From NCBI GenBank assembly GCA_030430385.1, contig JAUIFO010000004.1, forward strand, positions 124,001-188,000: a stretch of DNA of 64,000 nucleotides, in the 5' to 3' direction. Origin of the DNA: Bacteroidia bacterium. GTDB taxonomy: Bacteria > Bacteroidota > Bacteroidia > Flavobacteriales > Flavobacteriaceae. Made by a program: the position numbers and the translations under genes. Each line of letters begins with the position of its first letter. Position 1 is the first letter of the stretch. A model generated the notes under the pieces. It ran no database searches, was not told where the DNA came from, and saw only the letters and a list, made by a program, of their open reading frames with translations. Positions 9,207 through 17,641 of the stretch are shown here, piece after piece.

Positions 9207-9935
9207 TTATTTCCAAAGTTTTTTTGCACGCTCTAAATCTTCAGGTGTATCAATTTCAACACCTTGTATGGTTGTTTCAACCATTTTAATGCGCTTTCCG
9301 TATTCTAAATATCGAATACATTCTATTTTTTCAGTCGCTTCAATAAATTGCATTGGCAATCTGTAAAAATCTAATAAGGCTTGTTTTCTAAACGCATAAA
9401 TACCTTTATGCTTAAAGTAATGTGTTCCAGCCTCCTTATCTCTTGGATAAGGGATTGGACTTCTAGAAAAATACAGTGCAAAATTATTCTGATCAACTAT
9501 AACTTTTACAGTATTCGGATTGTTAATTTCGTCCCAGTCTGTAATTTCTACCATTAAAGACGCTAAATCAATCGTTTTATCATGATCATCTTTAAAAGCA
9601 TTCAGAACTTTTTCTAAACTTTCACGTTCAGTAAAAGGTTCATCACCTTGCACATTAACAACAATATCAACATCTAGGTCTTCAACTGCTTCAGCAATCC
9701 TATCACTTCCAGATTGATGCTCTTTTTTACTCATAATGGCTTTTCCTCCATGAGAAGTAATCTCATCAAAAATAATTGCACTATCTGTAACCACATAAAC
9801 CTCATCAAAAAGTTGTGTTGCTACAGTAGCTTCATAAGTACGCAGTATTACAGATTTGCCAGCTAAGCTTTCCATAAGTTTTCCTGGAAATCTAGAAGCA
9901 CTGTAACGTGCAGGTATCATTGAAATTATTTTCAT
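9207..9935 (-). CDS. kdsB: CMP-Kdo synthetase (3-deoxy-manno-octulosonate cytidylyltransferase)
   Basis: 242 residues, normal length. Nucleotidyltransferase signature [13 protein letters not shown] at the N-terminus, then NVQGDEPF (about 93-100) and [12 protein letters not shown]. The enzyme activates Kdo (or Kdn8N) with CTP before transfer to lipid A. The gene sits upstream of the HAD phosphatase and kdnB in the same direction, which suggests that the product acts on the modified sugar as in Shewanella; that preference is inferred, not visible. Confidence 0.94.
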   Translation of the reverse strand: MKIISMIPARYSASRFPGKLMESLAGKSVILRTYEATVATQLFDEVYVVTDSAIIFDEITSHGGKAIMSKKEHQSGSDRIAEAVEDLDVDIVVNVQGDEPFTERESLEKVLNAFKDDHDKTIDLASLMVEITDWDEINNPNTVKVIVDQNNFALYFSRSPIPYPRDKEAGTHYFKHKGIYAFRKQALLDFYRLPMQFIEATEKIECIRYLEYGKRIKMVETTIQGVEIDTPEDLERAKKLWK

Positions 9936-9981
9936 GTAAATCTGAAAGATAAAGATTCAAAAATAAAACTTTTGAACGACT

Positions 9982-10548
9982 TTAAGAATGACTTGGTCTA
10001 ATCTTTTTATAAAGTCTGAAAATGATATAAAAAATCACCACAACGAGTAAAAAGGCAATAACAGGAATGAAAATAGACAAGACAGACATAATAATGGAAG
10101 TTCCTGTTTCAACAGTAGATACAATAGGATTAGCCACTCCACCTGTTGTTGCAGTAGATGTTAGTCGCGTTGCTCCAGAACTTCCCGCTACTGCTGCTGC
10201 AGTTCCGCCTCCAGCTATTATAGCCAAAGCCCAAGTGATTACAGGACTTAGATCTGCAACCGTTGATACCATAACTGCAGTTCCAGCAATGGCAGCTAAA
10301 GGCACAGCAATCGTATCCAGAATATTATCAATGTATGGAATGTAATACGCAAAGATCTCTACAACAGTTGCAACTCCTAATGCAATAACTGCAGCAAAGC
10401 TTCCAATCCATTCCCAAGATTCATTAATAGGAATGGCATCAAAATAGGTAGCTAAACTCAATACAAACAAAGGCACAAAGACTCTAAAACCAACTGATGC
10501 AGCAAGTCCGATTCCTAAAAAAATACTGATAATTGTTTCGGTTGTCAT
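9982..10548 (-). CDS. DUF4126 membrane protein
   Basis: 188 residues, four to five hydrophobic segments (about 5-30, 48-70, 78-100, 105-125, 155-180) with a Gly/Ala-rich middle. The start GLAASVGFRVFVPLF fits the DUF4126 family of inner-membrane proteins, whose function is unknown. Its ATG overlaps the TGA of the upstream helicase gene by four bases (ATGA), so translation is coupled. A 46-base gap separates it from kdsB downstream. Confidence 0.78.
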   Translation of the reverse strand: MTTETIISIFLGIGLAASVGFRVFVPLFVLSLATYFDAIPINESWEWIGSFAAVIALGVATVVEIFAYYIPYIDNILDTIAVPLAAIAGTAVMVSTVADLSPVITWALAIIAGGGTAAAVAGSSGATRLTSTATTGGVANPIVSTVETGTSIIMSVLSIFIPVIAFLLVVVIFYIIFRLYKKIRPSHS

Positions 10549-11978
10549 TCTATATGATCTTCAAAAAATTCGTCTTTAAATCCGATAAGGTACAATTTTT
10601 CTTTGGCTCTTGTGACAGCTGTATACAGCCATCTTAAATAATCACGATCAATACCATTAGGTAAATAAGGCTGCTCTACAAAAATAGTATGCCATTGTCC
10701 TCCTTGAGATTTGTGGCAGGTAATTGCGTAGGAAAATTTAACCTGCAAGGCATTAAAGTGTTTATTGCCTTTTATTTTTAAAAACTTTCTGTAATTGGAT
10801 GTTTCATCTTCGTAGTCTTTCTGAACTTCTTGGTATAAGCGATTGCCATCTTCATAAGAGAGCGAAGGCGATTCTGCTTCGATCGTATCTAATAGTAAAA
10901 CCGTTTCAAATGGTCGCATTCTAGGATAATCAACCATTTTGACTTTAACTTCAGCAAATCTAAACCCATACAATTCCGTAATTGAAAAAATCTCTAAGAC
11001 CTGAATAATATCACCATTTGCAATAAAACCAGCTTCAGAAGTAGGCTTGATCCAGAAGTAATTGTTTTTAACTACCATTAGAAAATCACCAACACTAAGC
11101 TCATTCTCATTAAACAAAATTCTACTGCGTATTTGTTGGTTGTACAAATTCGCACGCTTATTACTTCTAACAATAATAGCGGTTTCCTCATGACCATTTT
11201 GACTATAAGAATCATTAATAGCATCCATAATTTCATGACCATCAATAAGCCTAACAATATCTTCAAACCCATTCAAATTAAACTGAAACGAGTCATAAAA
11301 TTCGTGCTCTAAAACTTCTCGAAGTTTAGTGGCGTTTTCCAAAATACCAGAATCATGACCTTGCCTTACCACTTCATCTAATTCAATACCAATAACCTCT
11401 TTATTGTAATTCATACTTAAGATAGTACTGTTTAGCGCTGGACTCAAATCAGATTTAACAGGTGGCAATTGCGCTTTATCACCAATAAGTAAGAGTTTAC
11501 ATTTATGTCCAGAGTACACATACTGCATCAAATCATCTAGCAAAGAACCGTTTTCAAAAAGTTTAGAATCTGCAGGAATATCAGGAATCATAGACGCTTC
11601 GTCTACAATGAAAATTGTGTTCCTGTGCTTATTGGGTTGCATCACGAATTTTACACCACCACCTTTCTCTTTTTTGGGAAAATAAATTTTCTTATGAATG
11701 GTAAAGGCTTCCTTATTGGAATAGTTAGAAATCACTTTTGCAGCTCTTCCTGTAGGTGCCATTAGCACAGCGCTACGTTTAGTTTCCCATAAATGAGTAA
11801 CTAATGTCCCAATGATACTTGTTTTACCTGTACCAGCAAACCCTTTCAACAAATACAAGGAATTTGAAGTATCACTAAACACAAATTGAGATAACTGTTC
11901 AAGTACAACTAACTGTTTTTGAGTAGGTTCAAAAGGAAACTTTTCTAGAAGGCGTTTAAAAAAATCTGGTGCAGTCAT
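10545..11978 (-). CDS. RecD-like superfamily 1 DNA helicase
   Basis: 477 residues. Walker A KGFAGTGKTS (about 44-53), Walker B FIVDEAS, SF1 motif III LIGDKAQLPPV, motif V in AITCHKSQGGQW and motif VI WLYTAVTRAKEKLYL are all present. This is the stand-alone AAA_30/UvrD_C_2 arrangement of RecD2/Dda-type 5'-3' helicases, without the N-terminal extension of true RecD2 and without recB or recC nearby. Likely role: DNA repair or replication restart. First gene of a possible minus-strand unit that runs through DUF4126 to kdsB. Confidence 0.88.
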   Translation of the reverse strand: MTAPDFFKRLLEKFPFEPTQKQLVVLEQLSQFVFSDTSNSLYLLKGFAGTGKTSIIGTLVTHLWETKRSAVLMAPTGRAAKVISNYSNKEAFTIHKKIYFPKKEKGGGVKFVMQPNKHRNTIFIVDEASMIPDIPADSKLFENGSLLDDLMQYVYSGHKCKLLLIGDKAQLPPVKSDLSPALNSTILSMNYNKEVIGIELDEVVRQGHDSGILENATKLREVLEHEFYDSFQFNLNGFEDIVRLIDGHEIMDAINDSYSQNGHEETAIIVRSNKRANLYNQQIRSRILFNENELSVGDFLMVVKNNYFWIKPTSEAGFIANGDIIQVLEIFSITELYGFRFAEVKVKMVDYPRMRPFETVLLLDTIEAESPSLSYEDGNRLYQEVQKDYEDETSNYRKFLKIKGNKHFNALQVKFSYAITCHKSQGGQWHTIFVEQPYLPNGIDRDYLRWLYTAVTRAKEKLYLIGFKDEFFEDHIE

Positions 11979-12123
11979 ATAATGCGCATCATAAGCATTT
12001 AAAATGCAAGATAAACTAAATATTCTTTCGACTAAATTGCATCTTAAAATTTACTATAATCTCAAACAAATTTTATATCTTTCGTTTTTATTTATAATGG
12101 CTTTCGTGAACAAAAAAAATTTG

Positions 12124-12131
12124 TAGATTTG
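12124..12131 (+). promoter_or_regulatory. Candidate -7 box for the 12172 operon
   Basis: TAGATTTG matches the Bacteroidota -7 consensus TANNTTTG and lies 40 bases before the ATG at 12172. The upstream element is weak: TTTC at 12102-12105, 18 bases away, in place of TTTG. Confidence 0.5.
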
Positions 12132-12171
12132 CGATATTCCATAACTAAAATAACTAATAAAAAAACGAACT

Positions 12172-12930
12172 ATGTTTTTAGCAATTCTTACAGTTGTAGC
12201 TCTAATATTATTAACAATAGGTATTGTTTGGCTGATTGACAAATTTGTGCCAAAGAAAATGAAACCGATTCTTAACATTCTCTTATGGGTCATCATTATC
12301 GCTTTAGGTTATATGACATTTGATTCAGTTTATGGTGAAATTAAATTCAACAAACTTAAAAAAGAGCGCTATGCTGTAGTTATTGAAAACTTAAAAGATA
12401 TTAGAGATGCGCAACTTGCGCATAGATCTGTAACGGGTAAATTCACAAAAGATTTTGATGGTCTCGTTAAATTTATTGACACTGCGAAATTTACCATAAC
12501 ACAACGCAGAGACTCTACTGTTCTTGATGTTGAAATGACCAAGCGTTTTGGTGGCGTTGAAACCTATAAAGATATTGTTATTATAGATACGCTTGATTTT
12601 GTGTCGGTTAAAGATTCTTTATTTGGAGCTGATAACAGATATAAAACAATGATGAACGTCCCTTTTGATAAAATGAAAGGGGTTAAAAATGCGACGCCAT
12701 CTAAGTTTAAATTAGATGCTGGAAAATTACCTGAAGATGATATTGCAGTATTTGAAGCTTCAGTAGATAAGAGTATTATTCTTTTTGACCAACCAGATAA
12801 TTTAGTAAAAAAGGAAAAGAAAACTGTAGCTGTAGATGGTGTTAATGGTGACGCACTAATTGTTGGTTCAATGTCTGAAGTTTACACTAAAGGAAATTGG
12901 CCTAAAAGTTACAACGTCAAAAAAGAATAA
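12172..12930 (+). CDS. Membrane protein of unknown function
   Basis: 252 residues. Two hydrophobic helices at the N-terminus (about 2-22 and 33-50) are followed by a soluble part, rich in beta-strand-like and charged segments. I do not recognise a domain. The phrase DIRDAQLAHRSVTGKF resembles the start of pilin-like or type II secretion minor-subunit folds, but this is not enough for an assignment. The TTG start of the DUF3822 gene follows after 2 bases, then rsmD directly, so the three form one operon. Confidence 0.7.
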   Translation: MFLAILTVVALILLTIGIVWLIDKFVPKKMKPILNILLWVIIIALGYMTFDSVYGEIKFNKLKKERYAVVIENLKDIRDAQLAHRSVTGKFTKDFDGLVKFIDTAKFTITQRRDSTVLDVEMTKRFGGVETYKDIVIIDTLDFVSVKDSLFGADNRYKTMMNVPFDKMKGVKNATPSKFKLDAGKLPEDDIAVFEASVDKSIILFDQPDNLVKKEKKTVAVDGVNGDALIVGSMSEVYTKGNWPKSYNVKKE

Positions 12931-12932
12931 GT

Positions 12933-13739
12933 TTGAAACCAAGCATAATAAAAACATTGTCCATTCAAATTCGTTTGAGTGGACTTTCTTTTTGTATTCT
13001 AAATCGCACCAAGCATATTGTTGAACATTTAGAATACATTCCGCTTGGCAAAAAAGGAACACCTTTTGAATTGCTCAATCTTCTTAAAACCACTATCGAA
13101 AATAATTCTGTTTTTAATCAGGAGTTTGAATCGGTGTTATGCATACATCAAAATGAAATGTCTACCCTTGTACCACAATCACTTTTTGATGAAAACCAGC
13201 TTGCTAATTATTTGAAATTTAACGCTAAGATCTTAAAAACAGATTTTTTAAGTTACGACAGTATTGCAGCAAATGAAAGTGTAAATGTATATGTTCCTTG
13301 GGTCAATCTAAATAATTACCTCTTTGACACTTTTGGGAGTTTTGTTTACAAACATGCTTCAACAATTCTCATTGAAACTATCCTTGACCATAGCTCAGAC
13401 AATGAAGCTGTATCGCTTTTTATTAATGTCGATGAACTTCATTTTGAAATAATTGCAGCAAACGACACACAATTAATCTTTTATAATGCTTTTGATTACA
13501 GTACTGCTGAAGATTTCATTTATTACATTTTGTTCACCATAGAGCAACTTAAATTAGATACCGAAACAGTACCTGTATATTTATCTGGACAAATCTCTGA
13601 ATCAGATGACTTGTATAAAATCTTATATAAATATGTGAGATTCGTTTCTTTTGTTGCACCAAAATTTAAGTATAGATTTGCTGAAAATTTACAACCTGAA
13701 TTTAAACATCAGGAATTTATGATTTTAAACAGTTTCTAA
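12933..13739 (+). CDS. DUF3822 family protein
   Basis: 268 residues, no signal peptide. The overall pattern (N-terminal segment IKTLSIQIRLSGLSFCIL, mid-protein EAVSLFINVDELHFEIIA, C-terminal phrase PVYLSGQI) fits the Bacteroidota family DUF3822, thought to have an actin/ASKHA-like (pilus assembly PilM-like) fold. It starts with TTG two bases after the preceding stop; there is no better ATG. The stop is followed directly by rsmD, an arrangement that links it to rRNA methyltransferase expression but does not show a function. Confidence 0.72.
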   Translation: MKPSIIKTLSIQIRLSGLSFCILNRTKHIVEHLEYIPLGKKGTPFELLNLLKTTIENNSVFNQEFESVLCIHQNEMSTLVPQSLFDENQLANYLKFNAKILKTDFLSYDSIAANESVNVYVPWVNLNNYLFDTFGSFVYKHASTILIETILDHSSDNEAVSLFINVDELHFEIIAANDTQLIFYNAFDYSTAEDFIYYILFTIEQLKLDTETVPVYLSGQISESDDLYKILYKYVRFVSFVAPKFKYRFAENLQPEFKHQEFMILNSF

Positions 13740-14276
13740 TTGATACGTATTATCTCTGGACTATATAAAGGACGACGCATTAGTGCTCCAAAAAAATTGC
13801 CTGTTAGACCAACAACTGATATGGCAAAAGAAGCCTTGTTTAATATTTTAAATAACACCTATTATTTCGATGATATAGCTGTGTTAGATTTATTTTCGGG
13901 TACAGGAAACATCAGTTATGAATTTGCTTCACGTGGTACAGAAACTATTACAGCTGTTGATGATAATTATGCCTGTATCAAGTTCATCAATGATACCGCT
14001 GAACAATTTGAAATGCCAATTTCAACCATAAAAAGTGATGTCTTTAAATATTTGGAAAAGGCAACACAATCCTATAGTATCATTTTTGCTGATCCGCCTT
14101 ATAACTTTGATATTAGCTTATTTTCGAAACTTCCAGAATTGGTTTTTAAAAATCAGTTGCTAGAAGATGATGGTGTCCTTATTATCGAACATTCTAAACA
14201 CACCGATTTATCAGAATTGCCCAACTATCAGTATACCAAAAGTTATGGTGGCAATAGTTTTAGTTTTTTTGAATAA
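13740..14276 (+). CDS. rsmD: 16S rRNA (guanine-966-N2)-methyltransferase
   Basis: 178 residues, family length. N-terminal MIRIISGLYKGRRI and RPTTDMAKEALFNIL are classical RsmD features; the SAM-binding loop is LDLFSGTGNISYE and the catalytic motif is ADPPYNF. The enzyme methylates G966 of 16S rRNA in the small subunit. The start is a TTG that touches the preceding stop codon. A bidirectional hairpin at 14291-14320 ends the operon. Confidence 0.93.
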   Translation: MIRIISGLYKGRRISAPKKLPVRPTTDMAKEALFNILNNTYYFDDIAVLDLFSGTGNISYEFASRGTETITAVDDNYACIKFINDTAEQFEMPISTIKSDVFKYLEKATQSYSIIFADPPYNFDISLFSKLPELVFKNQLLEDDGVLIIEHSKHTDLSELPNYQYTKSYGGNSFSFFE

Positions 14277-14290
14277 GCGCTTTCTATGGA

Positions 14291-14320
14291 AAAAGCCCTT
14301 CAGTTTCCCAAAGAGCTTTT
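14291..14320. terminator. Bidirectional terminator between rsmD and rnpB
   Basis: AAAAGCCCTT pairs with AAGAGCTTTT over ten positions (one wobble) around a ten-base loop. On the minus strand the stem is followed by TTTTTCC, on the plus strand it ends in TTTT. It can end rsmD transcripts from the left and RNase P RNA transcripts from the right. Confidence 0.75.
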
Positions 14321-14327
14321 ATAAAAT

Positions 14328-14636
14328 AGTAAATCTATAAGCCGAATTCTGTATACTGATACTAATATCAGCATCCTTATCATTTATCTGAGATTGCTGT
14401 CACCAGCAATCTTTAGCTGCCTACCCTCCAACATCGTGCGTGCACACTCAAGCGTTGGTTTACATGACATTGCACCTCATAGAGTTTACCTGATTTCACT
14501 ACAGCTTAACCTGTACATTCTTTCTGTTGCACTTTTCCTCACCTCGCGATGGATGGCTGTTAACCATTATGATGCACTGTGGTGTTCGGACTTTCCTCCA
14601 TTCTAATAAATTAGAACAGCGATAAGGCGATTTACT
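14328..14636 (-). ncRNA. rnpB: RNase P RNA, bacterial class A type
   Basis: The minus strand holds the conserved 5' core GGAGGAAAGTCCGAACACC (14584-14602) and the 3' core CAGAATTCGGCTTAT (14336-14350). The ends are fixed by helix P1: AGTAAATC at the 5' end pairs perfectly with GATTTACT at the 3' end, giving about 309 nt. The RNA is the catalytic part of RNase P, which cuts the 5' leader from tRNA precursors. A short plus-strand ORF through this region is not a gene. A -7 promoter box sits just upstream and a hairpin terminator just downstream. Confidence 0.95.
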
Positions 14637-14640
14637 GCTG

Positions 14641-14648
14641 CAAAAGTA
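14641..14648 (-). promoter_or_regulatory. -7 box of the rnpB promoter
   Basis: On the minus strand TACTTTTG fits TANNTTTG and ends five bases before the first base of the P1 helix at 14636, just where a transcription start is expected. No convincing -33 TTTG was found at 19-21 bases. Confidence 0.6.
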
Positions 14649-14713
14649 CAATTAATTGTTAATAACTCTTATTAATTTTACAACACTCTACATACATATT
14701 TATCGTGTTTTTT

Positions 14714-14721
14714 TAACTTTG
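14714..14721 (+). promoter_or_regulatory. Candidate -7 box for dnaX
   Basis: TAACTTTG matches TANNTTTG and lies 18 bases before the dnaX ATG, which leaves a leader of only about ten bases. No clear -33 element. Confidence 0.45.
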
Positions 14722-14739
14722 TTATCTTAAGTTTTTTCA

Positions 14740-16455
14740 ATGGAACATTTCATCGTATCAGCTCGAAAATACAGACCGCAAACCTTTAAGGATGTTGTTG
14801 GTCAGGAAGCGATTACGAATACATTATTGAATGCCATTGAAAACAATCACTTGGCGCAAGCCCTTTTGTTTACTGGTCCTAGAGGTGTTGGAAAAACAAC
14901 TTGTGCGCGTATTTTGGCCAAGATGATCAATAGTGATGGTTCTGAAACTGAAGATGAAGATTTTGCATTTAATATCTTTGAATTAGATGCAGCTTCAAAC
15001 AATTCTGTAGACGATATCAGAAGTCTAACCGATCAGGTGCGTATTCCACCTCAAGTTGGAAAATATAAGGTTTATATCATTGATGAGGTACATATGTTAT
15101 CTCAAGCTGCTTTTAATGCCTTTTTAAAAACTTTAGAAGAGCCACCAAAGCATTGTATTTTTATTTTAGCTACGACTGAAAAGCACAAGATCATTCCAAC
15201 AATTTTGTCGCGTTGTCAGATTTTTGATTTTAAACGTATTACTGTCAAAGATGCTAAAGCTTATCTGAAATATATTGCAGAAGAACAAGGAATCTCTGCT
15301 GAAGATGATGCCTTGCACATTATCGCTCAAAAAGCTGATGGTGCAATGCGAGATGCCTTATCCATTTTTGATCGTGTTGTAAGTTTTTCTGGAAAAGACC
15401 TAACACGTCAGGCTGTGACTGAAAATCTGAACGTTTTAGATTACGAAACCTATTTCACAAGTACAGAGCTTATTCTTGACAATAACATTCCCGAATTGCT
15501 TATACAGTTTAATGAAACCTTAGCAAAAGGATTTGATGGTCATCACTTTATTGCTGGACTTGCTTCACATTTTAGGGACTTGTTGGTTTGTCAAAATGAA
15601 CAAACGCTAGAGTTATTAGAAGTTGGTGAGGACACCAAAACTAAATATCAAGAGCAATCCAAAAAAGCCTCGCAAAGCTTTCTACTAAAAGGCATAGAAT
15701 TAGCCAACGACTGCGACTTGAAATACAAAAGCAGTAAAAATCAGCGTTTGCTCGTAGAACTTTGCCTCATGCAATTAGCCTCTATCACTTTTGATGGAGA
15801 AAAAAAAAATAGCACACATTTCATAATTCCGCCTTCGTATTTCAAATCGAAAGGCATTACTCCTATTGCTGTTGAAAAACCGCAAGCTAAAGTTCCTGTA
15901 AAAGAGAATCCTACTGAGATTGAAACTTCAGAAGTTGTTGTTGAACAACCAATTGTGAATGTACCATCTCCTAAAATTGATCTCAAAAAAGACAATCGCA
16001 CTTCAGGATTATCGTTAAAAAGTATTAGAGCAAAAAAGGAGCATCAAATTAGGCAAATGGAAGTTATTGTAGATGCCGAAGAACTTCCAAAAGAGCCTGT
16101 GTCTCAAGAGGCTTTAGAAGAGGCTTGGAACAAATACATTGCGCTACTTCACAAAAAAGGTGAAAAGATCATGGCTTCTATTTTAGAAATGAATATACCA
16201 AAGTTAGTCGATACCAATATTGAGTTAGAGTTTCCTAATGACACACTTAAAGTAGAATTAGAACGTGCGCAATATCCTTTGATGGAGTATTTAAGAAAGC
16301 GTTTAAAGAACTTCGATCTAAAATTAGACATTAGCGTTAACGAAGAAGTTTCAAAAAAATATGCCTTCACCACTCAAGAAAAATATCAGAAATTAATTGA
16401 GAAAAATCCGAATGTAGAATTACTAAAAAAGACTTTCGGATTAGACATTAACTAA
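14740..16455 (+). CDS. dnaX: DNA polymerase III subunit gamma/tau
   Basis: 571 residues. The AAA+ clamp-loader core is complete: Walker A GPRGVGKTT (about 47-55), Walker B IIDEVHML (about 110), sensor motif ATTEKHKI and the SRC motif ILSRCQIFDF. The C-terminal third (from about 370) is a charged linker and a folded tail, as in tau. The four-cysteine zinc module normally found after the first ATPase helix is absent: between AKMIN and FELDAASNN there is an acidic stretch without cysteine. The clamp loader places the sliding clamp on primed DNA. A lipoprotein gene follows after 15 bases. Confidence 0.93.
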   Translation: MEHFIVSARKYRPQTFKDVVGQEAITNTLLNAIENNHLAQALLFTGPRGVGKTTCARILAKMINSDGSETEDEDFAFNIFELDAASNNSVDDIRSLTDQVRIPPQVGKYKVYIIDEVHMLSQAAFNAFLKTLEEPPKHCIFILATTEKHKIIPTILSRCQIFDFKRITVKDAKAYLKYIAEEQGISAEDDALHIIAQKADGAMRDALSIFDRVVSFSGKDLTRQAVTENLNVLDYETYFTSTELILDNNIPELLIQFNETLAKGFDGHHFIAGLASHFRDLLVCQNEQTLELLEVGEDTKTKYQEQSKKASQSFLLKGIELANDCDLKYKSSKNQRLLVELCLMQLASITFDGEKKNSTHFIIPPSYFKSKGITPIAVEKPQAKVPVKENPTEIETSEVVVEQPIVNVPSPKIDLKKDNRTSGLSLKSIRAKKEHQIRQMEVIVDAEELPKEPVSQEALEEAWNKYIALLHKKGEKIMASILEMNIPKLVDTNIELEFPNDTLKVELERAQYPLMEYLRKRLKNFDLKLDISVNEEVSKKYAFTTQEKYQKLIEKNPNVELLKKTFGLDIN

Positions 16456-16470
16456 CACATAAAAAAGCTT

Positions 16471-17022
16471 ATGAAGTATATCATCTTAGTATTTGTCGTT
16501 GCCTTCGGACTTTTCAGCTGTAGCAAAAAGGAAACACAAAGAGAAAACCTTCAAAACGCTGTGAATGAGTTTAGTAAACAGCAAGGTGTTTTAGAAACAG
16601 TCTCTTATTTTCCAGAGCAATACACTGAAACGCAAACCGATTCGATTATTTCGAACAGCTTCAAAGTGCGTATTAAAAATTACACGAAAATGGATGCTGA
16701 TATTCATTTGAATACTACACGTGAGTCAAATAAGAAAGTTGATTATTACCATCGTGTTTTTGCTTCAGATGTAAAAGTAACGCACAAGTCTAAAGTTATT
16801 TTAAACACAACGCTCTCTGCTGATAATTTTAAGAACACTTCTCCGTTTTGGAATTCAGCAACCCTAGAACATGTTTGGGTGAATCAAGAACTTTCTAATG
16901 CTGATGCGCTTAATTTGAATGTATCATTTATCAATCCGAAAAGCAATGCTTATAAATTGTTTGAACTCGTAGTGACTTCAGACGGAACGCAACGTATTCA
17001 TTTAATAGAAGAACACAGTTAA
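16471..17022 (+). CDS. Lipoprotein of unknown function
   Basis: 183 residues. Signal peptide with lipobox LFSC, Cys17, followed by SKKETQRE; the lysines directly after the cysteine are unlike the acidic signal of surface-exposed flavobacterial lipoproteins, so it may face the periplasm. The rest is beta-strand rich with no domain I can name. The gene lies between dnaX and miaE with one base before the next ATG, so it is part of that operon. Confidence 0.7.
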   Translation: MKYIILVFVVAFGLFSCSKKETQRENLQNAVNEFSKQQGVLETVSYFPEQYTETQTDSIISNSFKVRIKNYTKMDADIHLNTTRESNKKVDYYHRVFASDVKVTHKSKVILNTTLSADNFKNTSPFWNSATLEHVWVNQELSNADALNLNVSFINPKSNAYKLFELVVTSDGTQRIHLIEEHS

Positions 17023-17023
17023 T

Positions 17024-17605
17024 ATGTTAGGATTAAAGTTACCAACAGATCCAAGATGGGTTAATATTGTTGAAAAAAATATTGAAGACATCCTTACAGA
17101 TCATGCCTTTTGTGAGCAAAAAGCTGCCAGCACAGCCATGTCGCTTATTGTAAGTTTCCCAGAATACACCGATTTGGTTCAGGAAATGATTGCTTTGGTA
17201 AAAGAAGAAATCAGTCATTTTAAAATGGTTCACGATCGCATTTTAGCTAACGGCTGGACTTTAGGTCGTGATCGAAAAGATGATTATGTAGTGCAATTAT
17301 TGAAATTTTTTCCAAAAGGTGGTAGTAGAACTACGCAGTTGGTACATCGTTTATTGTATGCAGCACTTATTGAAGCTAGAAGCTGCGAGCGCTTTAGATT
17401 ATTATCTGAAGAGCTTAAGGATAAAGAATTAGCTGAGTTTTATAGAAAATTAATGGTAAGCGAAGCCAATCATTATACCATGTTTTTAAAGTTTGCCAGA
17501 CAATATGGCGACCGCAAAGAAGTTGATAACAAATGGCAGCAGCTCCTTGATTATGAAGCTGATATCATGAAAGATTTAGGAACAAAAGAGACCATTCATG
17601 GTTAA
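17024..17605 (+). CDS. miaE: tRNA-(ms2io6A)-hydroxylase
   Basis: 193 residues, ferritin-like di-iron fold. The iron ligands appear as the Glu of CEQKAAS (about 32), EEISHFKMVH (Glu and His, about 65), EARSCERF (about 117) and SEANHYTMF (Glu and His, about 148). MiaE hydroxylates the isopentenyl group of modified A37 in tRNA in an oxygen-dependent way. Starts one base after the upstream lipoprotein stop. Confidence 0.9.
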   Translation: MLGLKLPTDPRWVNIVEKNIEDILTDHAFCEQKAASTAMSLIVSFPEYTDLVQEMIALVKEEISHFKMVHDRILANGWTLGRDRKDDYVVQLLKFFPKGGSRTTQLVHRLLYAALIEARSCERFRLLSEELKDKELAEFYRKLMVSEANHYTMFLKFARQYGDRKEVDNKWQQLLDYEADIMKDLGTKETIHG

Positions 17606-17641
17606 TTTTTTGTAGCTTTAAGCTAAGAACAACTTAGAGCT

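Noticed and set aside
14394..14606. Plus-strand ORF of 70 codons
   Set aside because: It lies wholly over the RNase P RNA gene on the other strand.
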